Below, piece after piece: positions 45,601 through 54,580 of a DNA stretch of 64,000 bases. Under the pieces are notes generated by a model that saw nothing but the letters and a program-made list of their open reading frames with translations, had not been told where the DNA came from and did no database searches. Location of the stretch: NCBI RefSeq assembly GCF_004104055.1, contig NZ_QOVJ01000001.1:558001-622000 (forward strand), in the 5' to 3' direction. A program made the translations under genes and the position numbers. Within the stretch, counting starts at the first letter, position 1, and the number at the start of each line of letters is the position of its first letter. This stretch comes from Leeuwenhoekiella aestuarii (GTDB taxonomy: Bacteria > Bacteroidota > Bacteroidia > Flavobacteriales > Flavobacteriaceae).

Positions 45601-45787
45601 CTCCAAAGTAAAACAGATTGGGTTTACCGGGAACTCCGGTTACTGCAGCGCTACGACCACCGCGAAAAGGTCCCACCAAACGGTATTCTAATGCTTCATA
45701 AAGAGACTCGTCAACATCCTGACCAAAACCTGAATAAGTTGAAAAGACTAAAACTGAAAAAAATAAACGAAGTAAAAATTTGTGCAT
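42692..45787 (-). CDS. Sortilin/VPS10-like BNR-repeat protein
   Basis: 1031 residues with a signal peptide (1-22, ending GFGQ). Residues about 35-720 are a beta-propeller-rich region with many S-x-D-x-G-x-x-W Asp-box repeats (KTTDGGKSWNKV, RSEDAGATWKLI, VTRDGGKNWENV). A beta-sandwich segment (about 790-900) and a helical end (about 905-1031) follow. Such proteins are exported in Bacteroidota and often annotated as glycosyl hydrolases, but no catalytic residues can be pointed out. It follows the MATE gene by 39 bp. Confidence 0.85.
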   Translation of the reverse strand: MHKFLLRLFFSVLVFSTYSGFGQDVDESLYEALEYRLVGPFRGGRSAAVTGVPGKPNLFYFGATGGGVWRTKDGGRSWENISDGFFGGSIGSVAVAPSDHNIMYVGGGENTLRGNVSSGYGMWKTTDAGKTWDQAGLPKSRHISKIVIHPDNPDVVYAAVLGDIYKPTEERGVYKTTDGGKSWNKVLFSNEDSGAVDLTFDPNNSRVLYASTWHSRRTPYSFISGGEGSALWKSTDSGNTWKEISKNEGFPIDTLGIIGVAVSPVNSERVFAMVENKDKGGLYRSEDAGATWKLINDDRNLRQRAWYYTKVYADTEDEDVVYVLNVSYHKSTDGGKTFESNNAPHGDHHDLWIAPEDPMRMIMGDDGGAQITYDGGETWSTYHNQPTAQFYRVTTDNQFPYRIYAAQQDNSTVRIPHRTDGYSISEEDWESTAGGESAHITVDPKNPDIVYGGSYDGFLTRVNHENNSVRSVSVWPDNPMGHGAEDMKYRFQWNFPIMFSRHNPDVLYTFSNHVHKTTNEGQSWEVISPDLTTDDKSKQKSSGGPITQDNTSVEYYCTIFAANESPLKEGLLWTGSDDGLVYVTRDGGKNWENVTPKGMPEWMMINSIEPSYFDEGTCYIAGTKYKSGDFAPYLYKTTDYGKSWKKITNGIAPEHFTRVVREDPEQEGLLYAGTETGMYISFDAGANWKPFQLNLPIVPVTDLALKNNNLIVATQGRSLYIIDDLSVLHQLDGDSKTNVVKLFKPKDTYRMDGGSRKSNSAGTNHPSGVMTYFYLPEYDAKKDSVALTYFDAKRDTIKSYSTKGEKDKLEVKQGGNQFNWDMTYEGAERLPGMILWWASTEGPKQIPGTYTVKLNVNGTDYSQPYTVLADPRSESTLADMQAQFDFINDVNETVDHAHQSIKKIRNITGQLSAFEKQYKDNPDTKELREKSKKLREGLEEIEKALYQTKNRSGQDPLNFPIRLTNKLAHLNALVGMGDFAPTDQDVAVKDELTAKIDSELNKFDKLVSDEVAAFNKEFNAMQLNYLFIEEN

Positions 45788-45826
45788 ACTTAAAAAACTT
45801 AGTTAGTAGCTAACTAAGTTAATCAA

Positions 45827-47191
45827 TCAATTCTTTTCTGTAGTACCCGTTTCTAGTTTTAGCCGGGTTTCTCGCCATAAAAAGTATCCTGTAACGATTG
45901 TAGATAGCGTATCTGCCAGCGGAAAAGAGATCCATACGCCTAATTCTCCAAAATAATTGGGTAGTATAAGCACTAGCGGAATGAAGAAAAAACCTTGTCT
46001 GGTCAAGGTTAACAATAAAGCTGGTGTCGCTTTACCTATCGCCTGATAATAAGCTGACCCTATCAACTGAATCCCGATAATCGGAATCGCGGCAAACACC
46101 CAGCGCATGGCCCAAGGCGTGTCACGTAAAACCGCTTCGTCTTGCGTAAAAACCGAAACTATACTTTCGGGAAAAATCATGATCAACGCAAAAATGACTA
46201 AAGCCACCCCACAAGCATAGGTAATGGCAAGTTTGATGCTTTCGCGAACGCGTGAATAATTTTGTGCACCATAATTGTACCCGGCGATCGGTAAAAAACC
46301 TTGTGTTACGCCAAGAACCGGAAACAAGGCAAACATAAGCATACGGCCAATTATCGCATAAACGGTTACCGAAGCTTCTCCTCCCAATTCAAAAAGAATA
46401 TTATTCATCAATAAATAGGTAATGCTCACCACCGCCTGACGCGCAAGCGTCACAAAACCTAAGGCAGACATTTCTTTGAGAATGGGAAGATCAAGACCAA
46501 AATGACTGAAATCTATTTTCAATTCTGAATTGTCACTTAAAAAATACCAAAGCACATAGAAAAAACAACAGATATACGAAGCCGTGGTAGCCCAGGCAGC
46601 TCCTTCCATCCCCATATCGAGAACATTGATAAGCAAGTAATCTAGAATTAAATTCCCCAGCGACGGAATGATCATCGCAATCATCGCAAACTTGGGTTTT
46701 CCTTCTGCTCGAATCACGTTATTGCCCATCATACAAAATGCCAATACCGGCACACCATACAACACAATTCTATAATAAATTTTAGCAGGATCGAAGATGT
46801 CTCCTTTTCCTCCAAAAGCAGGAATCAATTGATTGATAAAAACCAATCCTAAAACCACCATACTTACTGTTAGCAAAAATGTGATTGTGATTTGATTGCC
46901 AAAAGTTTTTAAAGCCTTTGCCTTATCATTTGCTCCCAAAGCCCTGGAAATAATAGAAGAACCACCAATGCCAATTGCCATACCCAAAGCCGCAATAAAA
47001 AAAGAAACCGGAAGCACTACGTTTATTGCGGCAATGGCAATACTGCCAATCCAGTTACCCACAAAGATGGTGTCTACCAAGATATTAAGTGACATTACCA
47101 AAATACCTATTGATGCCGGCAAAGCCTGCTTGATCAATAGAGAACTGATAGACTCATTACCTAAAGCTTCAGATTTATTTGGTTTGAGCAA
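45827..47191 (-). CDS. MATE family efflux transporter
   Basis: 454 residues, 12 predicted transmembrane helices in two similar halves. Family features: PASIGILVMSLNILVDTIFVGNW near the start, GIGGSSIISRALGANDKAKA at the end of helix 2-3, and FLPIAGYNYGAQNYSRVRE in the second half. It exports cationic drugs or metabolites by Na+ or H+ antiport across the inner membrane. Substrate not predictable. Confidence 0.93.
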   Translation of the reverse strand: MLKPNKSEALGNESISSLLIKQALPASIGILVMSLNILVDTIFVGNWIGSIAIAAINVVLPVSFFIAALGMAIGIGGSSIISRALGANDKAKALKTFGNQITITFLLTVSMVVLGLVFINQLIPAFGGKGDIFDPAKIYYRIVLYGVPVLAFCMMGNNVIRAEGKPKFAMIAMIIPSLGNLILDYLLINVLDMGMEGAAWATTASYICCFFYVLWYFLSDNSELKIDFSHFGLDLPILKEMSALGFVTLARQAVVSITYLLMNNILFELGGEASVTVYAIIGRMLMFALFPVLGVTQGFLPIAGYNYGAQNYSRVRESIKLAITYACGVALVIFALIMIFPESIVSVFTQDEAVLRDTPWAMRWVFAAIPIIGIQLIGSAYYQAIGKATPALLLTLTRQGFFFIPLVLILPNYFGELGVWISFPLADTLSTIVTGYFLWRETRLKLETGTTEKN

Positions 47192-47230
47192 TTTGTATTC
47201 TATTTAGAAAGATTTCAGCCTAATCAAGAG

Positions 47231-47250
47231 ATTCCCGCCTAAGCGGGAAT
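47231..47250. repeat. Palindromic unit downstream of hemH
   Basis: ATTCCCGC / GCGGGAAT with loop CTAA, between the hemH stop (47255) and the MATE start (47191). It could end hemH transcription, though a T run is weak. Confidence 0.55.
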
Positions 47251-47254
47251 TAAA

Positions 47255-48295
47255 TTATGCTATCGCTTTTGAGGCTTCAACCAAAGCCCAATCGTTGATC
47301 CAGGTGGCAATTACGTGCGCCCAATCATCCCGGTCATTCAAACACGGGATCGTTGTGAATTCTTTACCGCCCATCTCGTGAAAGATCTCTTCCCCTTCCA
47401 TAGCGATTTCTTCTAGCGTCTCGAGGCAATCACTTACAAAAGCCGGTGTAACGATCGCTATTTTTTTGATTCCTTCTTTACCAAAACGCTCTATGGTACG
47501 ATCTGTATAAGGCTGCAACCACGGATCAAAACCTAAACGCGATTGAAACGAAGTAAAATATTTATCTTTTTCTAAACCTAACTTTTCTGCAACCTGTCTG
47601 GTTGTATCATAACACTGATGACGGTAACAAAACTGGTGTGCTTGTGATGGTGTCTGGCAGCAGCTGCCATCTATTTTACAATGGCTTTTTGTAACATCAC
47701 TTTTTCTAATGTGACGCTCAGGAACCCCATGATAACTAAAAACCAATTTTTCAAAATCGAGATCTTTAATCTTTTCCTGAATGCTTCGGGAAAGCACTTC
47801 GATATATTCGGGTTTGTTGTAAAATGCCGGGATATCTGAAAAACGCATATGCGGAAAATGCTCTTTGCGCAACTCTTCAGCTAAAACCAAAATAGTTTCG
47901 GTAGTTGCCATCGCAAATTGCGGATATAACGGAAGAATCAAAACCTCATCTACTCCTTTTGCATTGAGTTCTTCAAGACCTTCTTTTAAAGATGGAGTTC
48001 CATAACGCATTGCCAAAGCAACAGGGACATCAACTTTATCGGAAACCTTTGCCTGAAGTCTTTCACTTAAAACAATAAGTGGCGAACCTTCATCCCACCA
48101 TATTTTTGAATAAGCTTCTGCAGATTTTTTTGGCCTTGTATTCAAGATGATGCCTTTTACAAGCAGCGTACGCGCCCAAAGTGGAACATCAATCACGCGC
48201 TCATCCATCAAGAATTCACCCAGATATTTTTTTACGTCTTTAGGGTCTGTGCTATTGGGCGAGCCCAGATTGACCATAAGTACTCCTTTTTTCAT
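47255..48295 (-). CDS. hemH: Ferrochelatase
   Basis: 346 residues. N-terminal GVLMVNLGSPNSTDPKDVKKYLGEF and the catalytic His in VFSYHGVPERH are seen; a second conserved block is PAFVSDCLETLEEI with its metal-site Glu. A Cys-rich insertion (DGSCCQTPSQAHQFCYRHQC) suggests an extra [Fe-S] or metal-binding loop, as in some ferrochelatases. It inserts Fe2+ into protoporphyrin IX, the last heme step. Located 1.9 kb from hemA on the opposite strand. Confidence 0.95.
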   Translation of the reverse strand: MKKGVLMVNLGSPNSTDPKDVKKYLGEFLMDERVIDVPLWARTLLVKGIILNTRPKKSAEAYSKIWWDEGSPLIVLSERLQAKVSDKVDVPVALAMRYGTPSLKEGLEELNAKGVDEVLILPLYPQFAMATTETILVLAEELRKEHFPHMRFSDIPAFYNKPEYIEVLSRSIQEKIKDLDFEKLVFSYHGVPERHIRKSDVTKSHCKIDGSCCQTPSQAHQFCYRHQCYDTTRQVAEKLGLEKDKYFTSFQSRLGFDPWLQPYTDRTIERFGKEGIKKIAIVTPAFVSDCLETLEEIAMEGEEIFHEMGGKEFTTIPCLNDRDDWAHVIATWINDWALVEASKAIA

Positions 48296-48395
48296 GCTTA
48301 TTTTTTAAACTTCAAAATTACGACTTATACCCCTGTTAAAACAAAAAAGCTATAAGGCTTGTCAGGGCAGGTATTGATGTTTTCTATTGATTTGA

Positions 48396-49121
48396 TTATT
48401 CAACCAACCACTTCATCACATCCTCAAGATGTTGCCTAAACTGCGGTTCTGAATACGACTCTTCTGTATGACCGCCACCTGTATAATACATTTTACCATC
48501 GCCTACTTTATGATACCAGGCGTGGGGGTGATACACCCCGTTTTTACCTCCTTCATAAGAAGACTCATCAAGTGTAAGCGTGACCTTAACATCAGGATTC
48601 AGGTTTTTGAAATTGTACCATTCATCGGTACGTTCAAAACTATCGGGGAACGCTTCAACTGTTTTGTGTTTTTCTTTTTTAACGACCCGAGCTTTTTGAG
48701 TTTTTGGATGACTCACAAAATACCCCCCTATAAATTCCCCATACCAAGGCCATTCATATTCTGTATCAGAAGCTGCGTGGACACCAAAGAATTTTCCGCC
48801 TAATTCCATATAGTTTTGAAAAGCTACCTGTTGCTCTTCTCCAAGAATATCACCGGTTGTATTTAGAAAAATCACTAAATCGAAGTCTTTTAGATTTTCA
48901 GAATTAAAGATTAAAGAGTCTTCAGAATGTTGAACTGCCCATTTGTTTTCAGAAGCTATTTCTTTTAAAGCCGTAACACCAGTTTCTATAGAACTGTGTC
49001 TAAAACCATTGGTTTTTGTAAAAACCAATACATTTTTCTTTGTTAAAAAATCACTTTTTTTTGTTGAGTTACAGCTCAGAATTAAAATCGAGACAGAAAG
49101 TAAGAGAAATATTTTTTTCAT
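48396..49121 (-). CDS. ThuA domain lipoprotein
   Basis: 241 residues. Lipobox ILSC (Cys17), then a ThuA-like glutamine-amidotransferase fold (about 28-240) with VFTKTNGFRHSSIETG, FFGVHAASDTEYEWPWYGEFIGGYF and PHAWYHKVGDGKMYYTGGGH. ThuA was named from trehalose utilisation, but in Bacteroidota these proteins are mostly of unknown role in carbohydrate use. Starts 2 bp after the AraC gene, so likely in the same transcript. Confidence 0.9.
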   Translation of the reverse strand: MKKIFLLLSVSILILSCNSTKKSDFLTKKNVLVFTKTNGFRHSSIETGVTALKEIASENKWAVQHSEDSLIFNSENLKDFDLVIFLNTTGDILGEEQQVAFQNYMELGGKFFGVHAASDTEYEWPWYGEFIGGYFVSHPKTQKARVVKKEKHKTVEAFPDSFERTDEWYNFKNLNPDVKVTLTLDESSYEGGKNGVYHPHAWYHKVGDGKMYYTGGGHTEESYSEPQFRQHLEDVMKWLVE

Positions 49122-49123
49122 AA

Positions 49124-50017
49124 TTAGCTAAGAGATTGAATGTATTTTTTAGGTGTAGTACCGTATTGTTTTTTAAATGCTGCAATAAAATGACTTGCCG
49201 TGCTGTAGCCTATTTTTAGTCCTACTTCATTTACATTATGTGAACCGCTAGCAAGCAACTGCCTCGCGACTTCCATCTTATAATCAAAGAGAAAACTATA
49301 TACAGAATCCCCATAAATCTGCTTAAAACCTTCTTTCAGTTTATTTAAACTCAGATTGATCTCATCTGCAAGTTCTTGTAAAGAAGGAGGCTCTGCCATA
49401 CGTGCAATGATGATATCTTTTGCTCTTTTGATTTTTACTACATTATCTTCATCTACTAAAAACGGGCACTGTTCCACATCAGCTTCAGAAGGGCGGTTAA
49501 AATACAAACTGAGCAATTCATAAGCCTTTCCCTTAAAATAGAGCGCTTTAACTGAAGCATGCAAATTATAGTTCATCAATTGGTTGAGCACAATCGCCAT
49601 TGAAGGTGAAATCACACCATCTTTATAATATTTACGATCGCGGTTTTCATCACTTAAAAAAGTTATGAAATCGGCTTCACGAGAAAATAGAGAATGAAAT
49701 TTTTTAATAGAAATGAATACTGAAATCACCCAGCTATCCGGAGCGATTTCTAGATTTATAGGTAAATCCCGTTGTGGGTTGTAAAGCAATAAGGAGTGTT
49801 CTTCACTTAATGGAAGCTTATAATTACCTTCATTAAACTGAAATACAGAAGTACCTTTTGCACAAAAATGAAACTGAATATAGCTGCTGTCAACCTCACG
49901 GGTTACTAACTGTTTTTCAGCAGTTTCATTATTAAATTTCAGTATAAAAAAACCTTCTTCAATATTGGTTTCGCTATATAAACCTGCAGCGATATTTTTT
50001 AATGTTTCCATACTCAA
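49124..50017 (-). CDS. AraC family transcriptional regulator
   Basis: 297 residues; the start may also be the third codon (ATG at 50011). The C-terminal 100 residues hold the two helix-turn-helix motifs (PPSLQELADEINLSLNKLKEGFKQIYG and VNEVGLKIGYSTASHFIAAFKKQYGTTPKKY). The N-terminal part shows the CAKGTSVFQFNEGNYKLPL cupin-like stretch of ligand-binding AraC proteins. Divergent from hemA with 185 bp between starts, so it may control itself, thuA or the heme operon. Confidence 0.88.
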   Translation of the reverse strand: MSMETLKNIAAGLYSETNIEEGFFILKFNNETAEKQLVTREVDSSYIQFHFCAKGTSVFQFNEGNYKLPLSEEHSLLLYNPQRDLPINLEIAPDSWVISVFISIKKFHSLFSREADFITFLSDENRDRKYYKDGVISPSMAIVLNQLMNYNLHASVKALYFKGKAYELLSLYFNRPSEADVEQCPFLVDEDNVVKIKRAKDIIIARMAEPPSLQELADEINLSLNKLKEGFKQIYGDSVYSFLFDYKMEVARQLLASGSHNVNEVGLKIGYSTASHFIAAFKKQYGTTPKKYIQSLS

Positions 50018-50050
50018 AAAAAAGTATTTTATTTAGATTTATTCTAAACA

Positions 50051-50068
50051 AATGTGAAGGATCACATT
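50051..50068. promoter_or_regulatory. Dyad AATGTGA-N4-TCACATT, possible operator
   Basis: A perfect inverted repeat of 7 bp arms around AGGA, 34 bp upstream of the AraC gene and 134 bp upstream of hemA. The arms equal the half-sites of CRP-type regulators but the 4-bp spacer is shorter than the usual 6. A CRP/FNR-like or AraC site is possible. Confidence 0.5.
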
Positions 50069-50183
50069 CAGAATTTCTCACTAAATTAGCCTATTTTCAG
50101 CTTTTTGAAGTCAAAAACGACATTTTATTCGGTCATCGTTAAAAATCATACCTCTAGCGTTACTTTTTAAAGTTTACTCGAAA

Positions 50184-50191
50184 TACATTTG
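50184..50191 (+). promoter_or_regulatory. Putative -7 element (TACATTTG) of the heme operon
   Basis: Matches TAnnTTTG, 11 bp before the hemA ATG. This would leave a very short leader. The -33 element is not clear. Confidence 0.5.
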
Positions 50192-50202
50192 CAACCGAAC
50201 TT

Positions 50203-51468
50203 ATGAATACAAACGGCAAACGACATTTTTATCCGGCTTATCCCGGTGATTTTTTCGCCATTGGCTTAAGCTATTTAAAAGCAGATGCTGAGACGCGCGG
50301 GCATTTTAGTGTTGACAGTACTATTCAAGAGCAAATTTTAAAACGCGCTCAAGAAGAAGGTATTGAAGGGCTGAGTATCATTTCTACTTGTAACCGTACC
50401 GAATTGTATGGTTTTGCTCAAGAACCTCTAGATCTTATTAAATTATTATGTGAGCATACCCGCGGTACCATCGCAGAATTTGAAGCGGTATCGTACTCCT
50501 ATAAAAATGAGAAAGCCGTTGAGCATTTATTTAAAGTAGGTACCGGGCTTGACAGCCAAATTTTAGGAGATTTTGAGATCATCAGTCAGTTAAAAAATGG
50601 GTTTAAGCGTGCTAAAAAACTCAAACTGGTCAACCCATTTATGGAGCGACTTGTAAATGCAGTGATTCAGGCGAGTAAGCGCATTAAAAATGAAACCAAT
50701 ATTTCTAGCGGAGCGACTTCTGTAAGTTTTGCTTCGGTTCAATATATTTTATCACGTGTTCCGTTTATTTCAGAAAAGAATATTTTGCTTTTCGGAACCG
50801 GAAAAATCGGGCGTAACACCTGTGAAAATTTGGTAAAACACACCAAAAATGATCACATCACGCTCATTAATCGTACTAAAGATAAAGCGGAAAAAATTGC
50901 CGGAAAATTTAACCTCATCGTTAAAGATTATGCAGACATCCAGTCTGAAATCGCACAAGCAGATGTGTTAATTGTAGCTACCGGCGCACAAAAACCAACC
51001 ATTTCTAAAGAGCTTTTATATCTCAAAAAACCACTTCTTATTTTAGACCTGAGCATCCCTAAGAATGTAAATGAGAATGTAGAAGAAATTGATGGTGTAA
51101 GTCTGGTTCATCTAGACCAACTTTCAAAAATCACAAACGATACGCTTAACCGTCGCAAAAAGCAGTTACCACAAGCGCAGGCAATAATTACTGAAATTCA
51201 AGACGAATTTTATGAGTGGTTGACCACACGCCAATTTGCACCCACTATTAAGGCTTTAAAACTAAAACTGGTAGATCTTAAAGACGGTGAGATAGACAAT
51301 CAACGTAAAAAAATTGCCGGTTTTAACGAAGAACAAGCTGAAATAATCAGCGAGCGTATCATTCAAAAAATCACTACACAGTTTGCAAAACACTTAAAGA
51401 CGGAAGACATTTCACATACTGAAAGTCTTGATCTCATTCAAAAAGTGTTTAAACTTCAAAATCACTAA
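50203..51468 (+). CDS. hemA: Glutamyl-tRNA reductase
   Basis: 421 residues. The catalytic Cys63 lies in ISTCNRTELYG; the substrate loop HLFKVGTGLDSQILGDFEIISQ and a Rossmann NADPH domain (ILLFGTGKIGRNTCENL) follow, then the helical dimerisation domain. It reduces Glu-tRNA to glutamate-1-semialdehyde, the first committed step of the C5 heme pathway. First gene of the heme operon. The N-terminus is about 13 residues longer than in many homologues. Confidence 0.95.
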   Translation: MNTNGKRHFYPAYPGDFFAIGLSYLKADAETRGHFSVDSTIQEQILKRAQEEGIEGLSIISTCNRTELYGFAQEPLDLIKLLCEHTRGTIAEFEAVSYSYKNEKAVEHLFKVGTGLDSQILGDFEIISQLKNGFKRAKKLKLVNPFMERLVNAVIQASKRIKNETNISSGATSVSFASVQYILSRVPFISEKNILLFGTGKIGRNTCENLVKHTKNDHITLINRTKDKAEKIAGKFNLIVKDYADIQSEIAQADVLIVATGAQKPTISKELLYLKKPLLILDLSIPKNVNENVEEIDGVSLVHLDQLSKITNDTLNRRKKQLPQAQAIITEIQDEFYEWLTTRQFAPTIKALKLKLVDLKDGEIDNQRKKIAGFNEEQAEIISERIIQKITTQFAKHLKTEDISHTESLDLIQKVFKLQNH

Positions 51469-51471
51469 GCT

Positions 51472-52389
51472 TTGGCAAAAACCATACGCATAGGTACCCG
51501 CGATAGCGAGTTAGCGCTTTGGCAGGCACACACTGTGCAAGATCAATTACAAGCTCTGGGCTATAAAACCAAATTGGTTTCGGTAAAATCTACCGGAGAT
51601 CTTATTCTAGATAAGCCACTATACGAACTGGGAATCACCGGTATTTTTACTAAAACACTAGATGTCGCAATGATCAACGGGACGGTTGATATCGCTGTAC
51701 ATTCTATGAAAGACGTTCCTACTCAGCTTCCAAAAGGCATTGTACAAGGCGCTGTTTTACCGCGTGCTGCTCAAGAAGATATTTTTGTTTTTAAAGATGA
51801 CAAAAGCACTGCAGCTTTTGATAAACCGGTAACAATTGCAACCGGAAGTCTGCGCCGTAAAGCGCAATGGCTCAATAAATACCCGCACCATAACGTGGTA
51901 GATTTACGTGGAAATGTAAATACCCGTCTACAAAAAGTGGCGGATAACGAATGGGCAGGAGCGATTTTTGCTAAGGCCGGTTTAGAACGCATCAATCTAA
52001 AGCCTGAAAATCACGACATTCTTGATTGGATGATCCCCGCACCGGCACAAGGTGCGATGGTTATCGCCGTCATGGAAAATGACGCATTCTGTAAAGAAGC
52101 GTGTAATCAACTGAACGATGTGAATGCTGAATTAGCAACACGGATAGAACGTGAATTTCTTAGAAAATTAGAAGGTGGCTGTACAGCTCCAATAGGTGCT
52201 TATGCAAAAATAAAAGAGGGACACATCCATTTTCATGGAGCGCTTTTTAGTCTTGACGGAACTCAAAAGTTAGAGATTGAAGAAACCATTCCCGCTTCTG
52301 AAAGTGAAAATTTTGGAGCCTTGTGTGCGCTAAAAATCTTAGACGATGGAGGTCGCGAATTGATGGAAGCGATTAAAAAAGAATTGTAA
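51472..52389 (+). CDS. hemC: Porphobilinogen deaminase (hydroxymethylbilane synthase)
   Basis: 305 residues starting at a TTG (51472), 3 bp after the hemA stop; this gives the family start AKTIRIGTRDSELALWQA with no ATG nearby. The cofactor-binding Cys is in RKLEGGCTAPIGAY (about residue 236). Also visible: HSMKDVPTQLP and GSLRRKAQWL. It joins four porphobilinogen units into hydroxymethylbilane. Tight spacing suggests coupled translation with hemA. Confidence 0.95.
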   Translation: MAKTIRIGTRDSELALWQAHTVQDQLQALGYKTKLVSVKSTGDLILDKPLYELGITGIFTKTLDVAMINGTVDIAVHSMKDVPTQLPKGIVQGAVLPRAAQEDIFVFKDDKSTAAFDKPVTIATGSLRRKAQWLNKYPHHNVVDLRGNVNTRLQKVADNEWAGAIFAKAGLERINLKPENHDILDWMIPAPAQGAMVIAVMENDAFCKEACNQLNDVNAELATRIEREFLRKLEGGCTAPIGAYAKIKEGHIHFHGALFSLDGTQKLEIEETIPASESENFGALCALKILDDGGRELMEAIKKEL

Positions 52390-52405
52390 ATCCCCCATCT
52401 TTAAT

Positions 52406-53059
52406 ATGAAAGCAGTTCTTTCCACAAAAAAGCTAACACCTTCTCAAAAGAATTTAATTCTTGGAGCTGGATTTTCAGTTGTGGAATATGATGCCATAAA
52501 GATTGAACCATTAGATTTTAAACTTCCGAAGGAATTAAAAAATCTGATTTTCACGAGTAAAAATGGGGTTTATGCTTTTTTAGAAAGAAACCATATTTCT
52601 CCAGAAAAAACAAATTGTTTTTGCGTAGGTTCTAAAACTAAAGGCTTACTTAAAGAAAAAGGCTTCAATGTGATTAAAACCGCTCAAAATGCATCAGAAT
52701 TGGGTGATTTTATCATAAAAAACTATCAAAAAGAACATTTTGCTTTTTTTTGCAGTGCGATACGCAGAAATGAATTACCTGAGAAATTGACTGAAAATCT
52801 GGTGAGTTTTGAAGAGATTATGGCTTACGAAACTCAATTAAATACTAAAACATTCAACAGGCAATTTGATGTAGTTCTTTTTTTTAGTCCGTCTGGAGTA
52901 GAAAGTTTTACTTCAGTAAATACATTAAAAAATACGCTTGCTGTTTGCATTGGTCAAACTACCGCAAACGAAGTACAAAAATATACTGAGCATTTTACCA
53001 TTGCTAACGCTACCACTGTAGAAAGTGTGATCGCTAGAGCGGTAAAAGCATTAAACTAA
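52406..53059 (+). CDS. hemD: Uroporphyrinogen-III synthase
   Basis: 217 residues. The sequence is weakly conserved as usual, but the two-domain alternating fold with [31 protein letters not shown] and [10 protein letters not shown] (the SPSxxxxF motif) and [13 protein letters not shown] identify it. It closes hydroxymethylbilane to uroporphyrinogen III. It lies between hemC and hemE, 16 and 4 bp from each. Confidence 0.9.
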   Translation: MKAVLSTKKLTPSQKNLILGAGFSVVEYDAIKIEPLDFKLPKELKNLIFTSKNGVYAFLERNHISPEKTNCFCVGSKTKGLLKEKGFNVIKTAQNASELGDFIIKNYQKEHFAFFCSAIRRNELPEKLTENLVSFEEIMAYETQLNTKTFNRQFDVVLFFSPSGVESFTSVNTLKNTLAVCIGQTTANEVQKYTEHFTIANATTVESVIARAVKALN

Positions 53060-53063
53060 CATT

Positions 53064-54095
53064 ATGATCAAAAACGATTTATTTTTAAGAGCATTAAAAG
53101 GAGAAACGGTTGAGCGTCCTCCGGTTTGGATGATGCGTCAGGCGGGTCGCTACTTACCCGAATTTCAAGAGATAAAGGCTAAGTACGATTTCTTCACACG
53201 CTGTCAAACTCCAGAACTTGCGAGTGAGATCACCGTACAGCCCATTCGTCGTTATGGCATGGATGCTGCGATTTTGTTTAGCGATATTTTGGTAATTCCA
53301 CAGGCAATGAATATTGATGTGGAAATGAAACCTGGAGTTGGGCCGTGGTTACCAGATCCTATCCGCTCGATGAAGCAATTAGACCAAGTAATTGTCCCAG
53401 ATATCAATGACACCTTGGGCTATGTGATGGATGCTATCAAAATGACTAAAGAAAAACTCAACGACGAGATTCCTTTAATTGGTTTTGCCGGCAGCCCGTG
53501 GACGATTTTATGTTATTGTGTGCAAGGGCAAGGCTCTAAGAATTTTGATATCGCAAAAGAATTTTGCTTTACGCAGCCTGAAGCTGCTCACGCATTACTT
53601 CAGAAAATCACAGATACAACTATTCTATATTTAAAAGAAAAAGTAAAAGCTGGTGTTAATGCGGTTCAGGTATTTGACAGTTGGGGTGGTATGCTTTCTC
53701 CTGTTGATTATCAAGAGTTCAGTTGGAACTATATCCAGCAAATTATTGATGCTTTAAAAGACGAAATCCCGGTAATTGCCTTTGGAAAGGGTTGCTGGTT
53801 TGCCTTAGGCGATATGGCAAAAAGTGGTGCTTCGGCATTAGGTGTAGATTGGACGTGTAGCCCACGAAATGCCCGTTATTTAAGTGGTGGTAACATCACA
53901 CTTCAGGGTAATTTTGACCCAACGCGCTTGTTTTCGCCTCCGGCAGAAATCAAACGCATGGTGACTGAAATGATCGATGCTTTTGGTAAAGACAAATACA
54001 TCGTAAACCTGGGACACGGCATTTTACCTAATATTCCGTTAGAAAATGCAGGAGCATTTATTGAAGCAGTAAAAGAATACAAAGCAGAACGATGA
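53064..54095 (+). CDS. hemE: Uroporphyrinogen decarboxylase
   Basis: 343 residues. The signature [17 protein letters not shown] lies near the start and [17 protein letters not shown] in the middle; [11 protein letters not shown] and [11 protein letters not shown] complete the active-site set. It removes four carboxyl groups to give coproporphyrinogen III. Its stop overlaps the start of the next gene by four bases (ATGA). Confidence 0.97.
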   Translation: MIKNDLFLRALKGETVERPPVWMMRQAGRYLPEFQEIKAKYDFFTRCQTPELASEITVQPIRRYGMDAAILFSDILVIPQAMNIDVEMKPGVGPWLPDPIRSMKQLDQVIVPDINDTLGYVMDAIKMTKEKLNDEIPLIGFAGSPWTILCYCVQGQGSKNFDIAKEFCFTQPEAAHALLQKITDTTILYLKEKVKAGVNAVQVFDSWGGMLSPVDYQEFSWNYIQQIIDALKDEIPVIAFGKGCWFALGDMAKSGASALGVDWTCSPRNARYLSGGNITLQGNFDPTRLFSPPAEIKRMVTEMIDAFGKDKYIVNLGHGILPNIPLENAGAFIEAVKEYKAER

Positions 54096-54580
54096 GCATA
54101 CGGGCGCGTTTAAAATCAATGAGCTTTGCTCAACTTTTTAAGCTTGCCTCTCTTTTTATCGCACATCCCGGTTATGGGTTTATAACAGTTCGTGCGTCAA
54201 AAAAAGTGATACACATTGCAACTCAGGTTTATGGGAATACCCACCATAAAAGCAATCGCGCCAATGCGTTTAGACACGCGTTGTGGACGGTTTTATTAGG
54301 AAAAGCAGTTTATCAGAAAACCCATAATCTAGAAAAAGCTAAAGGTTGGGCAAAGCAATTTACCGATCTGCACGAAGAGTTATTTATAAATAACGAGTTA
54401 GATCGTGCAATGGATTTGCATAATAACAACTTTGGAATTCAAAAGTTGAAAGAACTCGTTACACCCACCGAAGCAGATACGATTGCATTTTTGAAAACCG
54501 AAGCAGATAAAGCTGTTCAAATAACACAAACTGAAGAAACTAAGCAACATCCGTTAAATTTGGTTTATATTTCAGAATAA
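54092..54580 (+). CDS. DUF6973-type protein in the heme operon
   Basis: 162 residues, mostly helical, no signal peptide. The motif [13 protein letters not shown], then TDLHEEL and MDLHNNNFG match the DUF6973 pattern with several conserved His, which could form a metal site. It overlaps hemE (ATGA) and the next gene (TAATG), so all are translated from one message. No heme role is documented; the position is suggestive only. Confidence 0.7.
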   Translation: MSIRARLKSMSFAQLFKLASLFIAHPGYGFITVRASKKVIHIATQVYGNTHHKSNRANAFRHALWTVLLGKAVYQKTHNLEKAKGWAKQFTDLHEELFINNELDRAMDLHNNNFGIQKLKELVTPTEADTIAFLKTEADKAVQITQTEETKQHPLNLVYISE

